Shown here one piece after another: positions 8,301-16,061 of a stretch of DNA of 64,000 nucleotides; position 1 is the first letter of the stretch, and each line of letters begins with the position of its first letter. The DNA lies in NCBI GenBank assembly GCA_028714695.1, contig JAQTLX010000002.1, forward strand, positions 62,001 through 126,000, in the 5' to 3' direction. Origin of the DNA: Ignavibacteria bacterium (GTDB taxonomy: Bacteria > Bacteroidota > Ignavibacteria > Tepidaquicellales > Tepidaquicellaceae). The notes under the pieces are model-generated. The model did not search any database, was not told the origin of the DNA, and was given only the letters and a program-made list of their open reading frames with translations. The translations under genes were made by a program, and so were the position numbers.

Positions 8301-10725
8301 AACCGTCTCCCGTGCGTATATGAATGGGGGATATACATGCAGCACTTGAAACGGATACTGATGAACCCTGATAAAAACTGTTGTTTGTTATTGTCCAGAG
8401 ACTTGCACTGCCGTAGTAAAGATAAATTCCTGCATGCCTGTCAATTACCAAAGTACCTGCCCCGCCTACAAAATCATGTATGGTACAATGATCGACGGTA
8501 TTGAGTGTATTTCCATTCGAACTGTTATTGCTTCCTGCAACAATACACCGGGATGGTTTATTCGAACCCGACGGTCCGATATCGCAATAAGAAATAAGGT
8601 TGTTATTATTTGACCCCGCATCAAATGTTATAACACCGTCTGTATATGTTGTTGTCGATGGGTTTGAACCCTTTAATGTGCAATTTTTGACCGTGTTATA
8701 AGTTGCTCCCGCGCCGAATTTTATTGCACTTGAAGATGTACCTGTATTTGTATTTTCAAATTTCAGACTGTTGCCTCCGGTATTCAAACCGTCTATGGTA
8801 ACATAATCCGCTCCGTTTAAACTTACCAATGCTCCCGCTATACTGCCTGTAACTGATTTTGAAGTTCCTCCCTGCGGTCTGATAAGGATGGAAGTATAAC
8901 TTGCCGAACCGCTTCCGCTGTAATTTAATACGGCGGATGAAGTTTCGGTTGTATTCCCAATAATGCTTAATACTATAGCGCCTTTATGTGTACCCGCATT
9001 AATAGCATCAAAGGCGGCTTTTAATGTTGTAAAGTTAGCGGTGGTTGTACCCAGAGTCGCCGTCAAATTTATATTTGTTGTTGCTGCTTGTGTTAAGACA
9101 GTAACAACGTTGGAATTTACGCTAGAGCCCGCAGCATTGACCGAACGTACTCTGTAATAATACGTTGTGCTTGCCGATAAACCCGTAACAGTATAATTAA
9201 TCACGTTACCGACATCAAAATTATTGTATGAACCTACAAATGAAGCAAATGTTGAACTTGTCGATACGTCAATTTTATAAGTTGTTGCTGTTACCGATGC
9301 CCAATTTGCAGTAAATGATGTTGAAAGTATATTGGAAGCATAAGTAATAACAGGCGGTACAGGCAATCCTGTGCTTACAATATTAGAACTCATGCTTGTG
9401 TTGCTTGCGTTTGTTGCTCTTACTCTATAATAGTAAGTCACTCCCGACGTCAGCCCTGTTACAGAATAAGTTGTTACGTTACCAACGTCAAGGTTACTGT
9501 ATCCGGTTACGCATGCCTGAAAATAAAAATCGGTTGCGACATCAATTTTATATGATGTTGTTCCGCCAACGGAACCCCAGTTGGCAGAAAAAGAAGAACT
9601 CGTTTTGTTTGTGGCGTCTGTAGCAACCGGTGCTGAAAGTCCGCCTACGCTAATTATATTTGAACTGAAACTCTGTCCGTTTGAATTTGCCGCTCTTACT
9701 CTGTAGAAATATGCTATGCCCGCAGATAGTCCCGTTACGGATTTTGATGTAACATATCCGACATCAAGATTATTATAACCCGTTACAAATGTAGTAAAGT
9801 TTGCATCCGTTGAGACGTCAAGTTTATATGAAGTTGTATTGTCAACCGCATTCCAGTTTGCTGTGAAAGATGTGTTATTATAATTTGTTCCCGCCGTTGC
9901 CGTCGGAGTTCCGGGAGCGCTTGAATTAATCTGACCTGATACGGCAAGAATAATTGTTTTTCCCGTACCGGACTCATTCTTTGTAATTGTAATGCTTTTT
10001 ATAAGTTTTCCCAAATCTGCTCCTGATAAAGCAAGTGTGCAGTCATATAATCTCGGATTACTTGCATCGCCGTCAAACTGGTCGTATGTTTCACCGCTGC
10101 CGTCGGGAGTCCTGTTAACACGCCCTATTCCAAGTATTGCATAATTTGAACCGCCGTACCAATCGGCAACTGTAAAAGTATAAGACGAATTACTCGTTCC
10201 GTCGGTAAAATTTACCGTAACATTGAATGTGGAAGAACCCTGTCCGCTGGATGCAAGAATTGACAAAGCGCTGTAACAGCCCGGTGTGGTAAAAGTTAAT
10301 GTACCTGTAGAGTTAACGCCTGCCAGTCTTAAAACATTATTCCCCGTATAATTTGCCAGTTGATATCTTATATTAGTATTACTGGCGCTTATGATAAATC
10401 CATCATTGGTAAGACCGTAAGGCGGAGCGCCTGAAGGGTTATAGTCTCCCCGGAAATTCTTAGCGTACATAACGTGACTCGCGCCGTTGTAATTAGACGA
10501 ATCAAATGTAATAGTGGTTGTTGCATTAGCCTGATGGTTGGATCCTGTACCAACACCCTCTGCTATTACATCCTGATTAAATCCTGAAACAGGAATTACC
10601 TGATATTGCTGAGCAAATATTCCGGAGGATATAAAGAACACAAAAATAAACGAGAGAATAATTTGAGTTGTTCCGTGCAAATTATCTCTGCTCTTGTCCA
10701 AATCTTGTAAGTTAACTTTTCTCAT
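5326..10725 (-). CDS. Giant T9SS-secreted protein with fibronectin III and parallel beta-helix repeats
   Basis: This 1799-residue protein has a long N-terminal region before a hydrophobic export segment (IILSFIFVFFISSGIFAQ, about 22-39). Residues 40-270 form a beta-rich domain. Three fibronectin type III modules follow (about 270-545), each with 'SFTANW..V...T.YK.DVS' and 'GL.A...YYYRVR..N'. Residues 550-1280 contain many right-handed beta-helix turns (GNYI.N, GNTI, KNNIF). Then come a domain with repeated 'L.LTNG' turns, a region ending KGNGTKTTPTTYTFEDRKLNTGKYQYRLKQID that precedes many sorting domains, and the type A T9SS signal (NYPNPFNPVTNIDV ... NKMVLIK). It is probably a cell-surface adhesin or polysaccharide-binding protein; no catalytic site is evident. 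Confidence 0.82.
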   Translation of the reverse strand: MRKVNLQDLDKSRDNLHGTTQIILSFIFVFFISSGIFAQQYQVIPVSGFNQDVIAEGVGTGSNHQANATTTITFDSSNYNGASHVMYAKNFRGDYNPSGAPPYGLTNDGFIISASNTNIRYQLANYTGNNVLRLAGVNSTGTLTFTTPGCYSALSILASSGQGSSTFNVTVNFTDGTSNSSYTFTVADWYGGSNYAILGIGRVNRTPDGSGETYDQFDGDASNPRLYDCTLALSGADLGKLIKSITITKNESGTGKTIILAVSGQINSSAPGTPTATAGTNYNNTSFTANWNAVDNTTSYKLDVSTDANFTTFVTGYNNLDVGYVTSKSVTGLSAGIAYFYRVRAANSNGQSFSSNIISVGGLSAPVATDATNKTSSSFSANWGSVGGTTSYKIDVATDFYFQACVTGYSNLDVGNVTTYSVTGLTSGVTYYYRVRATNASNTSMSSNIVSTGLPVPPVITYASNILSTSFTANWASVTATTYKIDVSTSSTFASFVGSYNNFDVGNVINYTVTGLSASTTYYYRVRSVNAAGSSVNSNVVTVLTQAATTNINLTATLGTTTANFTTLKAAFDAINAGTHKGAIVLSIIGNTTETSSAVLNYSGSGSASYTSILIRPQGGTSKSVTGSIAGALVSLNGADYVTIDGLNTGGNSLKFENTNTGTSSSAIKFGAGATYNTVKNCTLKGSNPSTTTYTDGVITFDAGSNNNNLISYCDIGPSGSNKPSRCIVAGSNNSSNGNTLNTVDHCTIHDFVGGAGTLVIDRHAGIYLYYGSASLWTITNNSFYQGSSVSVSSAACISPIHIRTGDGYTISGNYIGGTSASCGGTAMTYSGDINRFVAIELMDVATVNKSTISGNYIQNISFSSSNITGSSNSMSPRFSGIWVGMGYVDIMNNNIGRTDLTGNISVNNTGSFSLVYGICTGYSSTVNIDKCTGNTISGMNITGTQNFDAEIIELDGAHALNNLDNNTIGSTTTANSINVSGNIRIFDGICVYTSAATTPTCSGNTVQNITRSGSVTGGTNGMNMTSNITTTVSNSIVKNISSTSSAGDVYGMYFGTSGLTASGNTIDYISGPANIYGIYSGVSNPTIEKNFIKNLKTTGSGTEVDGIYSYHATNCGTIRNNIIYLGYDNAGASLANLKFKGINVYSGALVYFNTVYIGGTGASGNQSSYAFYNNYTDYAKNIRNNIFSNSRTNSGGSGSHYAIYLKDNSNLTCDYNDYYAGGTGGVLGYCSANKTNLAAWQSATSQDVNSLNTNPAYVNTTNFTYSGLLPTANFAGINIAGLTTDFESKTRGATPRMGALEGFIWKGTTSTDFNTSSNWLCNMVPGAGSSVVFDNAPVNSCVLDQDRTVASVINSQSTYILDVNGKSLTITGDISLTNGAKIKSDALNSTLIFGGTTAQTISSGAFGSYTVYNLTVNNSAGVNSNCDFTVSNQLNLTNGFFILGISNLTIGANASIGGTPSGTNMIIASGTGQLRKVFSGTGSFTYPIGDISDFEYTPITLNFTSGTFSSAYAGVNLSETKHPNNTSSTDYLNRYWTVSQSGISSFSCSVTCQYVSSDVTGNENNMWASKYDAGQGWFLMNQADAFNHRLTGTVTGFSAISGGQQGQLPVSMSSFISNVSGRDVNLKWITASETNNDGFEIQRKTGAGTWAKTGYVKGNGTKTTPTTYTFEDRKLNTGKYQYRLKQIDNNGNFEYHNLTSDVEISTPKEFKLSQNYPNPFNPVTNIDVNISAESKIKLIIYDITGREIKTLVNEILVPGYYTYKFDAANYSSGTYFCRMVIDSKDVSKSLINKMVLIK

Positions 10726-11073
10726 AACGTATATTAGAATTTGAATATAAAAATCCTTTTAAAACATCCTTCGGGATGTCTAACAAAATCCGTGTTGTTA
10801 CCATTTTCAAATATTACTATGTAAATGAGGTTGTTGATTGAGTCTTTTCAAATATTGTGCCATAGTTGAATGACCAACTTTGTTTAAAAAATAACTATTT
10901 ATTTATTATATCTGTCTCAATTTGAGAATAATTCTCATTTTTTTTCATTTCACTTATTTCATACAATTGAAGATATAATTATGATATTTGAAGGCATTTC
11001 GTAAGAGTTTGGCAAAACCGGACATTGATTTTAAGCATATTATTACTCCGTTTTAATTTTTATTTTATAGTAT
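10726..11073. other. Divergent intergenic region without a gene
   Basis: This AT-rich 348-bp stretch separates divergent genes. It holds a small hairpin with a TTCG loop (10764-10779) in the leader of the minus-strand gene and the Fur-type palindrome at 10923-10937. No open frame looks coding. Confidence 0.6.
10923..10937. promoter_or_regulatory. Fur-family-type 7-1-7 palindrome
   Basis: TGAGAAT-A-ATTCTCA is a perfect 7-1-7 inverted repeat, the architecture bound by Fur, PerR and Zur dimers (classical Fur core TGATAATnATTATCA). It lies 136 bp upstream of the membrane/NTPase fusion gene and 198 bp upstream of the divergent T9SS gene. Confidence 0.45.
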
Positions 11074-12783
11074 ATGATTCAAAATTCAAGTGAAGTTAAT
11101 AGAAATAAAATAATCACAGACCGATGGATAAGAGCGTCGGTGCTCGGCAGTATATGGGCATCCACCGAAATTATTGCCGGAAATTTTCTTCATAATTTGA
11201 GAATTCCTTTTACCGGAGAGATACTTACATTTTTCGCCGTGTTTTTTCTTACGGCAGCAAGTGTCAGATGGAAAGTTAAAGGCATAATCTGGCGTGCCGG
11301 GATAATTTGCGCTCTGATGAAATTTTTCAGCCCCGGGGTTGCCGTTTTCGGTCCTATGATAGGTATCATATCGGAATCACTGGTTCTGGAATTCGGAATA
11401 CGCCTGCTGGGCTTGAATCTTGCCGGATTTATTCTCGGAGGCACTCTTGCAGTTTGTCTTCCGCTCGTTCAGAAAATTGTAAACTATCTGATAATGTACG
11501 GATGGAATCTTCTTATTGTTTTCGATAAGACGGCAGAGGTTATGATAAAACTGTTCGGATTGCAGGGGTTTAAATCTGTTCATCTTCTGATTATACTTTT
11601 TTCTATAAATGCATCACTCGGACTCATTGCTGCAATATCGGGATTTATAGCAGGAAAGAAAAAATCAGTTAAGGATTTTCAGTTTGAAATGAAAAATGCC
11701 GATGATAATCTTTATAATAACAATCCGGACGCAAATCCAAAGAGCATCATCATATCAATGATAATAAATGTTGTACTCACAATATCTTTGCTGTTCATAA
11801 TAAAATATGATATTCTAATTTCCGGAATTCTAATATTTGCTTTTATTGCTTATTCGCTGTTTAGATATAAAAATACCGCAAGGCTGTTCCGCAATTATAA
11901 ATTCTGGTTACAGATAATATTCTTTACATCTCTTTCGGGAATAATATTTGCTTATTTTTCCGGATTCGGACTATTGAAAGGCGTACTAACAGGAATTGAA
12001 ATGCTGGAAAGAGTATTGCTGCTTACCGTTGGGTTCGCTTTAATAAGTATTGAACTCCGAAAGCCCGAGTCAGTGAATTTCATTAGAAAAAAACTCAGCC
12101 CCAATCTGTCTCTGGCTCTGAATTCGGCTTTTAGCGCCGTACCGGAAATTATAAGTACATCGAAAGGTATATTCTCTCTGCTTCGTCCGTCTGTTTTTAT
12201 TCAGGAACTTACTTCCATGATGGATTATTGGTATGAAAAATTCAAACTTGATATGCAAAGCAATAAAATTATTATTATTACCGGGAGTCAGGGCGCGGGA
12301 AAAAGTACTTTGCTAAAGAGAATGAATGAAAAGTTTGTTGAAGAAAACAAAAATGTGACAGGGCTGATATCTGAAGTAGTTTATAATAACGGCGGGAGAA
12401 CTGGTTATGATGTCACGTTCCTTCCGACAGGTGAAAAGTATAATTTATGCAGGACGGATGGAAACAATCTCTTAAAACTCGGGAATTTCTTTTTTGACTC
12501 GAAAGTGTTTGATGATTTAAATGAAAGAATTATTAAATCTATTTCGGAATATTCGGATATCTTAATACTCGATGAAATCGGACTGCTCGAAAAAAGTAAG
12601 CAAGGCTGGTTTCCGATTATGAATATGATAAATCAACCCGGGAAAAAGCCGCTGCTAATAGCCGCAGTTCGGAAAAATATTCTCGAGGATATAAAATTGT
12701 TTTTTGGAAATCCGGAAATCCCTGTGTATGATCTCGATGTCGAAAGTCCCGACGGCATTTTCAAAGATTTAATTTCCAATTAA
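11074..12783 (+). CDS. Membrane (ECF-transporter-like) domain fused to THEP1-family NTPase
   Basis: The first 200 residues form a polytopic membrane domain (WASTEIIAGNFLHNLRIPFTGEILTFFAVFFLTAASVR and following helices) that resembles ECF substrate-binding components. After a hydrophilic linker comes a second membrane block (about 225-330) and a region (LERVLLLTVGFALISIELRKPESVNF) somewhat like the transmembrane T component. Residues about 398-569 are a nucleoside triphosphatase of the THEP1 (DUF265) type: Walker A GSQGAGKST at 404-412, the following GLISEVVYNNGGRTGYDV segment, and Walker B DILILDEIGLLE near 500. No standard ABC signature (LSGGQ) is seen. Energised vitamin or metal uptake is plausible but inferred. 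A Fur-type palindrome lies upstream. Confidence 0.6.
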   Translation: MIQNSSEVNRNKIITDRWIRASVLGSIWASTEIIAGNFLHNLRIPFTGEILTFFAVFFLTAASVRWKVKGIIWRAGIICALMKFFSPGVAVFGPMIGIISESLVLEFGIRLLGLNLAGFILGGTLAVCLPLVQKIVNYLIMYGWNLLIVFDKTAEVMIKLFGLQGFKSVHLLIILFSINASLGLIAAISGFIAGKKKSVKDFQFEMKNADDNLYNNNPDANPKSIIISMIINVVLTISLLFIIKYDILISGILIFAFIAYSLFRYKNTARLFRNYKFWLQIIFFTSLSGIIFAYFSGFGLLKGVLTGIEMLERVLLLTVGFALISIELRKPESVNFIRKKLSPNLSLALNSAFSAVPEIISTSKGIFSLLRPSVFIQELTSMMDYWYEKFKLDMQSNKIIIITGSQGAGKSTLLKRMNEKFVEENKNVTGLISEVVYNNGGRTGYDVTFLPTGEKYNLCRTDGNNLLKLGNFFFDSKVFDDLNERIIKSISEYSDILILDEIGLLEKSKQGWFPIMNMINQPGKKPLLIAAVRKNILEDIKLFFGNPEIPVYDLDVESPDGIFKDLISN

Positions 12784-12842
12784 AATATTTGCATAAACAA
12801 TTCGGTGTCATTTTATTATTTTATTATAATCAATCGTCTAAT

Positions 12843-14216
12843 ATGGATACGGCATTAATAATATTATATATTCTCCTTGGTTTGTTTATAGGGTTCGTGT
12901 TTGCTTTCATTATTGCAAAATACAAATATAAATCCGAATCGAAATATTCGGATTTAGACATACAGAATTTACAAAATGAATTATCGAAGTCTCAGAACGA
13001 ACTATCAGCGTCATACAAGCAGGCTGAAATAATTGGTAAAAATCTTGATGAAATAAAAGCACAACTTGCCGCAGAAAGAGAAAAAACATATCAATTAAAT
13101 TCCGGATTATCCGTCTCAAAAACAAACAATGAGAATTTAGAAAAACGACTTGCCGAACAAAAATCCGAACTCGAGCAGCTCGAAAAAAGATTTAAAACTG
13201 AATTTGAAAATCTTGCAAACCGGATTCTTGACGAAAAAAGTCTGAAATTCACGGAGCAAAATAAATCTAATATTGACCAGATTCTTCGTCCGTTAAACGA
13301 TAAAATAAAAACATTCGAAGAAAAAGTTGATAAAGTTTATAACGAAGATATTCGCGATAGAGCAACACTTCTTCAGCAAATAAAAAGCCTTCAGGAAATG
13401 AACCTGAAAATATCGGAGGACGCAAATAATCTGACGAAGGCTCTGAAGGGCGAAAGCAAAACGCAGGGAAACTGGGGAGAGTTCATACTCGAAAGCATAC
13501 TTGAAAAATCCGGTCTTGTTAAAGACAGAGAATATTTTATGCAGGAAAGTCATATTGGAGAAGACGGCAGAAGATATCAGCCCGATGTAATTATCAAACT
13601 TCCCGATGACCGCCATATTATCATAGATTCAAAAGTCTCGCTCAAAGATTACGAAATATATTCTTCAAGCGATAACGACGAAGACAGATCAATCGCTCTT
13701 AAAAACCACATAGGTTCTATAAGAACACACATAAAAAACTTAAGTTCAAAAACCTATCAGGATTTATACGGACTGAACAGCCTTGATTTCATAGTGATGT
13801 TTATGCCTATAGAACCGGCACTTTCAGTAACTGCGCAATCTGACGTAAATATCTGGAATGAAGCATTTGAAAAAAATATTGTAATCGTAAGTCCTTCAAC
13901 TTTACTGGCCACACTTAGAACCATCTCGAATATCTGGAAACAGGAATACAGGACAAGAAACGTTATGGAGATTGCCAAAGTCGGCGGTATGATTTATGAA
14001 AAATTTGAAGGGGCAATACAAAATCTTATTTCTGTCGGTAAAAAACTTGACGATGCGAAATCCGTTTACGAAGAATCCATGAAAAAGATGTATACAGGCA
14101 AAGGCAATCTGGTAGGGCAGTTTGAGAAACTCAAGGAACTCGGTGCAAAGACAAATAAATCACTTCCCGCGGAATTGCTTGAAAGAGCAGGCGATGATTT
14201 AATCGATAATGAATAA
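12843..14216 (+). CDS. rmuC: DNA recombination protein RmuC
   Basis: The 457-residue protein has an N-terminal membrane anchor (TALIILYILLGLFIGFVFAFIIA), a long coiled coil (about 30-150) and the RmuC core: KGESKTQGNWGEFILESILEKSGL, YQPDVIIKLPDDRHIIIDSKVSLKDYE, VMFMPIEPALS and SPSTLLATLRTISNIWK. The GE...E and IDSKV residues belong to its PD-(D/E)XK-like nuclease-fold core. RmuC limits inversions at short inverted repeats. I chose the ATG at 12843 because the upstream TTG at 12789 would put 18 extra residues before the anchor. The gene ends exactly where the convergent terminase gene ends, with no spacer. Confidence 0.9.
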   Translation: MDTALIILYILLGLFIGFVFAFIIAKYKYKSESKYSDLDIQNLQNELSKSQNELSASYKQAEIIGKNLDEIKAQLAAEREKTYQLNSGLSVSKTNNENLEKRLAEQKSELEQLEKRFKTEFENLANRILDEKSLKFTEQNKSNIDQILRPLNDKIKTFEEKVDKVYNEDIRDRATLLQQIKSLQEMNLKISEDANNLTKALKGESKTQGNWGEFILESILEKSGLVKDREYFMQESHIGEDGRRYQPDVIIKLPDDRHIIIDSKVSLKDYEIYSSSDNDEDRSIALKNHIGSIRTHIKNLSSKTYQDLYGLNSLDFIVMFMPIEPALSVTAQSDVNIWNEAFEKNIVIVSPSTLLATLRTISNIWKQEYRTRNVMEIAKVGGMIYEKFEGAIQNLISVGKKLDDAKSVYEESMKKMYTGKGNLVGQFEKLKELGAKTNKSLPAELLERAGDDLIDNE

Positions 14217-15413
14217 CTAAATTCTTCTTATTCTCATCTCATTTCTATCCCTGCAATGCGTATACAGTGCGTATCGCAGTGCGTCAAGCGCGTGGTCGTT
14301 GAATTTCACGGGTTCATCGTAAATATTCCCGTTCCTGTCCGTCTTATATGAATACGAAAGAACTTCCTTGTTCAAATTCTGATTCTCCGGCTTGCTGAAT
14401 ATTTTTTGTGATTTCAGAAAATCAATTCCGTCTTTTACATTCTTCAAAGCGGAGTGAACATTGAAGCCTGCTGTCTCCAATTCTTTGATTCTGTCAGGTT
14501 CTGCCGGGTCGCAGAAAATCATGTCGGTTTTATTTTTTATTGTTTTGTTCATAAGATTTATAAGTTCCGAGTTCGTCAATTTATTGCCGTATATCAGTTC
14601 CTCAGTGTAATAACATCCGTCCTTTATTTTAACTTTAATAAGCGCCGTAGGATTGTTATAGCCGAAATCAAGACCGTAAATCGTTTCATCATAATGAACA
14701 GGGTATTTTTGCAGTATCTCAAATGGTTTGAATATAATATTCTTCAGTGTGCCCCAGTTGCCGAGCGCATATATATCATAGTATTCTTTATCTTCATTCT
14801 TAAGATTGTTGAGTACATCAATGTAAGAATTATCCAGATAGGGATTGTCTTTGAAAGTAGTCTTAACTGTCAATGAATTATTAAGATGAGTGTTATGCAG
14901 CCAGTGATTTGCATCGACAGGGTTGAATGTCATTATTATCTGTTTGTAATTCGACGTCCTGTTCCTTAAACGTAAATCAATTTGCACAAAATCTTTTTTC
15001 GCGAGTTCGGTTGCTTCTTCTATCCATATTGAAGTTATTCCGTGTATTGATTTTAGTTTTTCCCTGTCATCGACCCCCACACTTATTATTGTGTTTGAAT
15101 TAAGTTTGTTCGTTATTGAAAGATCGGATTCCCTGAATCTGAATATAGAACTCAGGTTGGAATCTGAGATAAGAGTTTTAAGGAGACTGAACTGCGAATT
15201 CCTGATTGTCTTTGCAACCTTCCGGATTAAAAGAATCTTGTGATGATTCTCATACAGCATCCTGAATAATATTTTCTGTGCGGCAAAATAACTCTTGCCG
15301 GAGCCCGCTCCGCCGTACAGAATAAAATACCTCGATTCGTTTTCAAGATATTTTCTGTAGCATATATTTATTGAACTGTCGTCAAATTTATTTCTGGGAT
15401 ATGATGCTTCCAT
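14217..15413 (-). CDS. Phage terminase large subunit (PBSX/HK97-like)
   Basis: The 398-residue protein has both terminase halves. The ATPase has Walker A GGAGSGKS at 34-41 and Walker B IWIEEATE near 129-136, with the catalytic Glu present. A coupling motif MTFNPVD is near 161. The nuclease has the RNase H-like acidic residues D249 (YGLDFGYNNP), D302 (FCDPAEPDR) and D373/D377 (NDHALDALRYAL). It would cut and pump DNA into the capsid through the portal. It starts immediately after the small-subunit stop (TAA directly followed by ATG). The gene that should follow, portal, is 10.5 kb away. All key residues are retained, so function looks selected for. Confidence 0.92.
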   Translation of the reverse strand: MEASYPRNKFDDSSINICYRKYLENESRYFILYGGAGSGKSYFAAQKILFRMLYENHHKILLIRKVAKTIRNSQFSLLKTLISDSNLSSIFRFRESDLSITNKLNSNTIISVGVDDREKLKSIHGITSIWIEEATELAKKDFVQIDLRLRNRTSNYKQIIMTFNPVDANHWLHNTHLNNSLTVKTTFKDNPYLDNSYIDVLNNLKNEDKEYYDIYALGNWGTLKNIIFKPFEILQKYPVHYDETIYGLDFGYNNPTALIKVKIKDGCYYTEELIYGNKLTNSELINLMNKTIKNKTDMIFCDPAEPDRIKELETAGFNVHSALKNVKDGIDFLKSQKIFSKPENQNLNKEVLSYSYKTDRNGNIYDEPVKFNDHALDALRYALYTHCRDRNEMRIRRI

Positions 15414-15827
15414 TTATGAATTTGTAGTTAAACGTACAACCATTTCTTTCGGGAACAAACTTTCCGGTTCAGGCTCGCTGTCTTTCCATCCGAATCTTGT
15501 TCTCATTGTGAATATCCATACGGATGAATTAAATTTATTCCGCCCCGTGGATTTGTTTTCCCCTTTGCCGTCAATATGCGCTGCATCCACACCTAATTTT
15601 TCCCAGTATAATCTGGATTGACGATGTGCATTTTCAATCAATTGCCTAAGTGTATCATTATTATTTTGTTCATCAAGTTTATTGGCTTGCTCAAGAATAT
15701 CTTTGTAATCCATTTCAGGAAAAGACTTTGCGCTGTAACCTTTTTTCAGATGTTCGCAAAAATGTTTTATCAGCAGTATAGTTTTATCCACACTGTTATC
15801 GACGAAATTATTTTTTGCTTTTTTCAT
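15414..15827 (-). CDS. Putative phage terminase small subunit
   Basis: The 137-residue protein is directly upstream of and contiguous with the large terminase gene. The C-terminal half (RLYWEKLGVDAAHIDGKGE, FNSSVWIFTMRTRFGWKDSEPE) matches the small-terminase-like proteins of Bacteroidota phages, where 'WIF.M.NRFGW' is a frequent ending. The N-terminal region is helical (DKTILLIKHFCEHLKKGYSAKSFPEM) and could form the DNA-recognition helix-turn-helix. It would choose the DNA to be packaged; in gene transfer agents this subunit is often altered to permit non-specific packaging. Confidence 0.7.
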   Translation of the reverse strand: MKKAKNNFVDNSVDKTILLIKHFCEHLKKGYSAKSFPEMDYKDILEQANKLDEQNNNDTLRQLIENAHRQSRLYWEKLGVDAAHIDGKGENKSTGRNKFNSSVWIFTMRTRFGWKDSEPEPESLFPKEMVVRLTTNS

Positions 15828-15872
15828 AATTGTTTTTTACTTCAAAAATAATAAAAATATGAAGTACCGGAA

Positions 15873-15922
15873 TCAATAAATGACCACGCATGCATATTAA
15901 CTATTGATAAACATGTATTTAG
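15873..15922 (-). promoter_or_regulatory. Shared upstream motif of the terminase operon
   Basis: On the minus strand CTAAATACATGT (15922-15911) precedes GTGGTCATTTATTGA (15887-15873), which ends 46 nt before the small terminase start. The 15-bp box is identical to the one before the portal gene; the other box differs by one base insertion, and the spacing between boxes differs by about 8 nt, close to one helical turn. Confidence 0.6.
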
Positions 15923-16061
15923 GCGAGAGTCAATTCCGGTTTGATAAGTAAGATATAGAGTTTAATAAGAATAATCCGTAATATTCAAATAAATCCGGTT
16001 ATTTTAATTGCTTGAGAAATCAGAATTAGTTAATTTTAAGTTTTAAGCAAACATAGTAAAT

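Noticed and set aside
7000-9000. CRISPR-like or tandem DNA repeats in the giant secreted-protein gene
   Set aside because: Similarity among segments is at protein level (fibronectin III and beta-helix turns); there is no constant repeat with unique spacers.
15923-16061. glmS ribozyme or riboswitch in the glmS leader
   Set aside because: The leader is short and AT-rich, without the conserved core of the glmS ribozyme, which is mainly known from Gram-positive bacteria.
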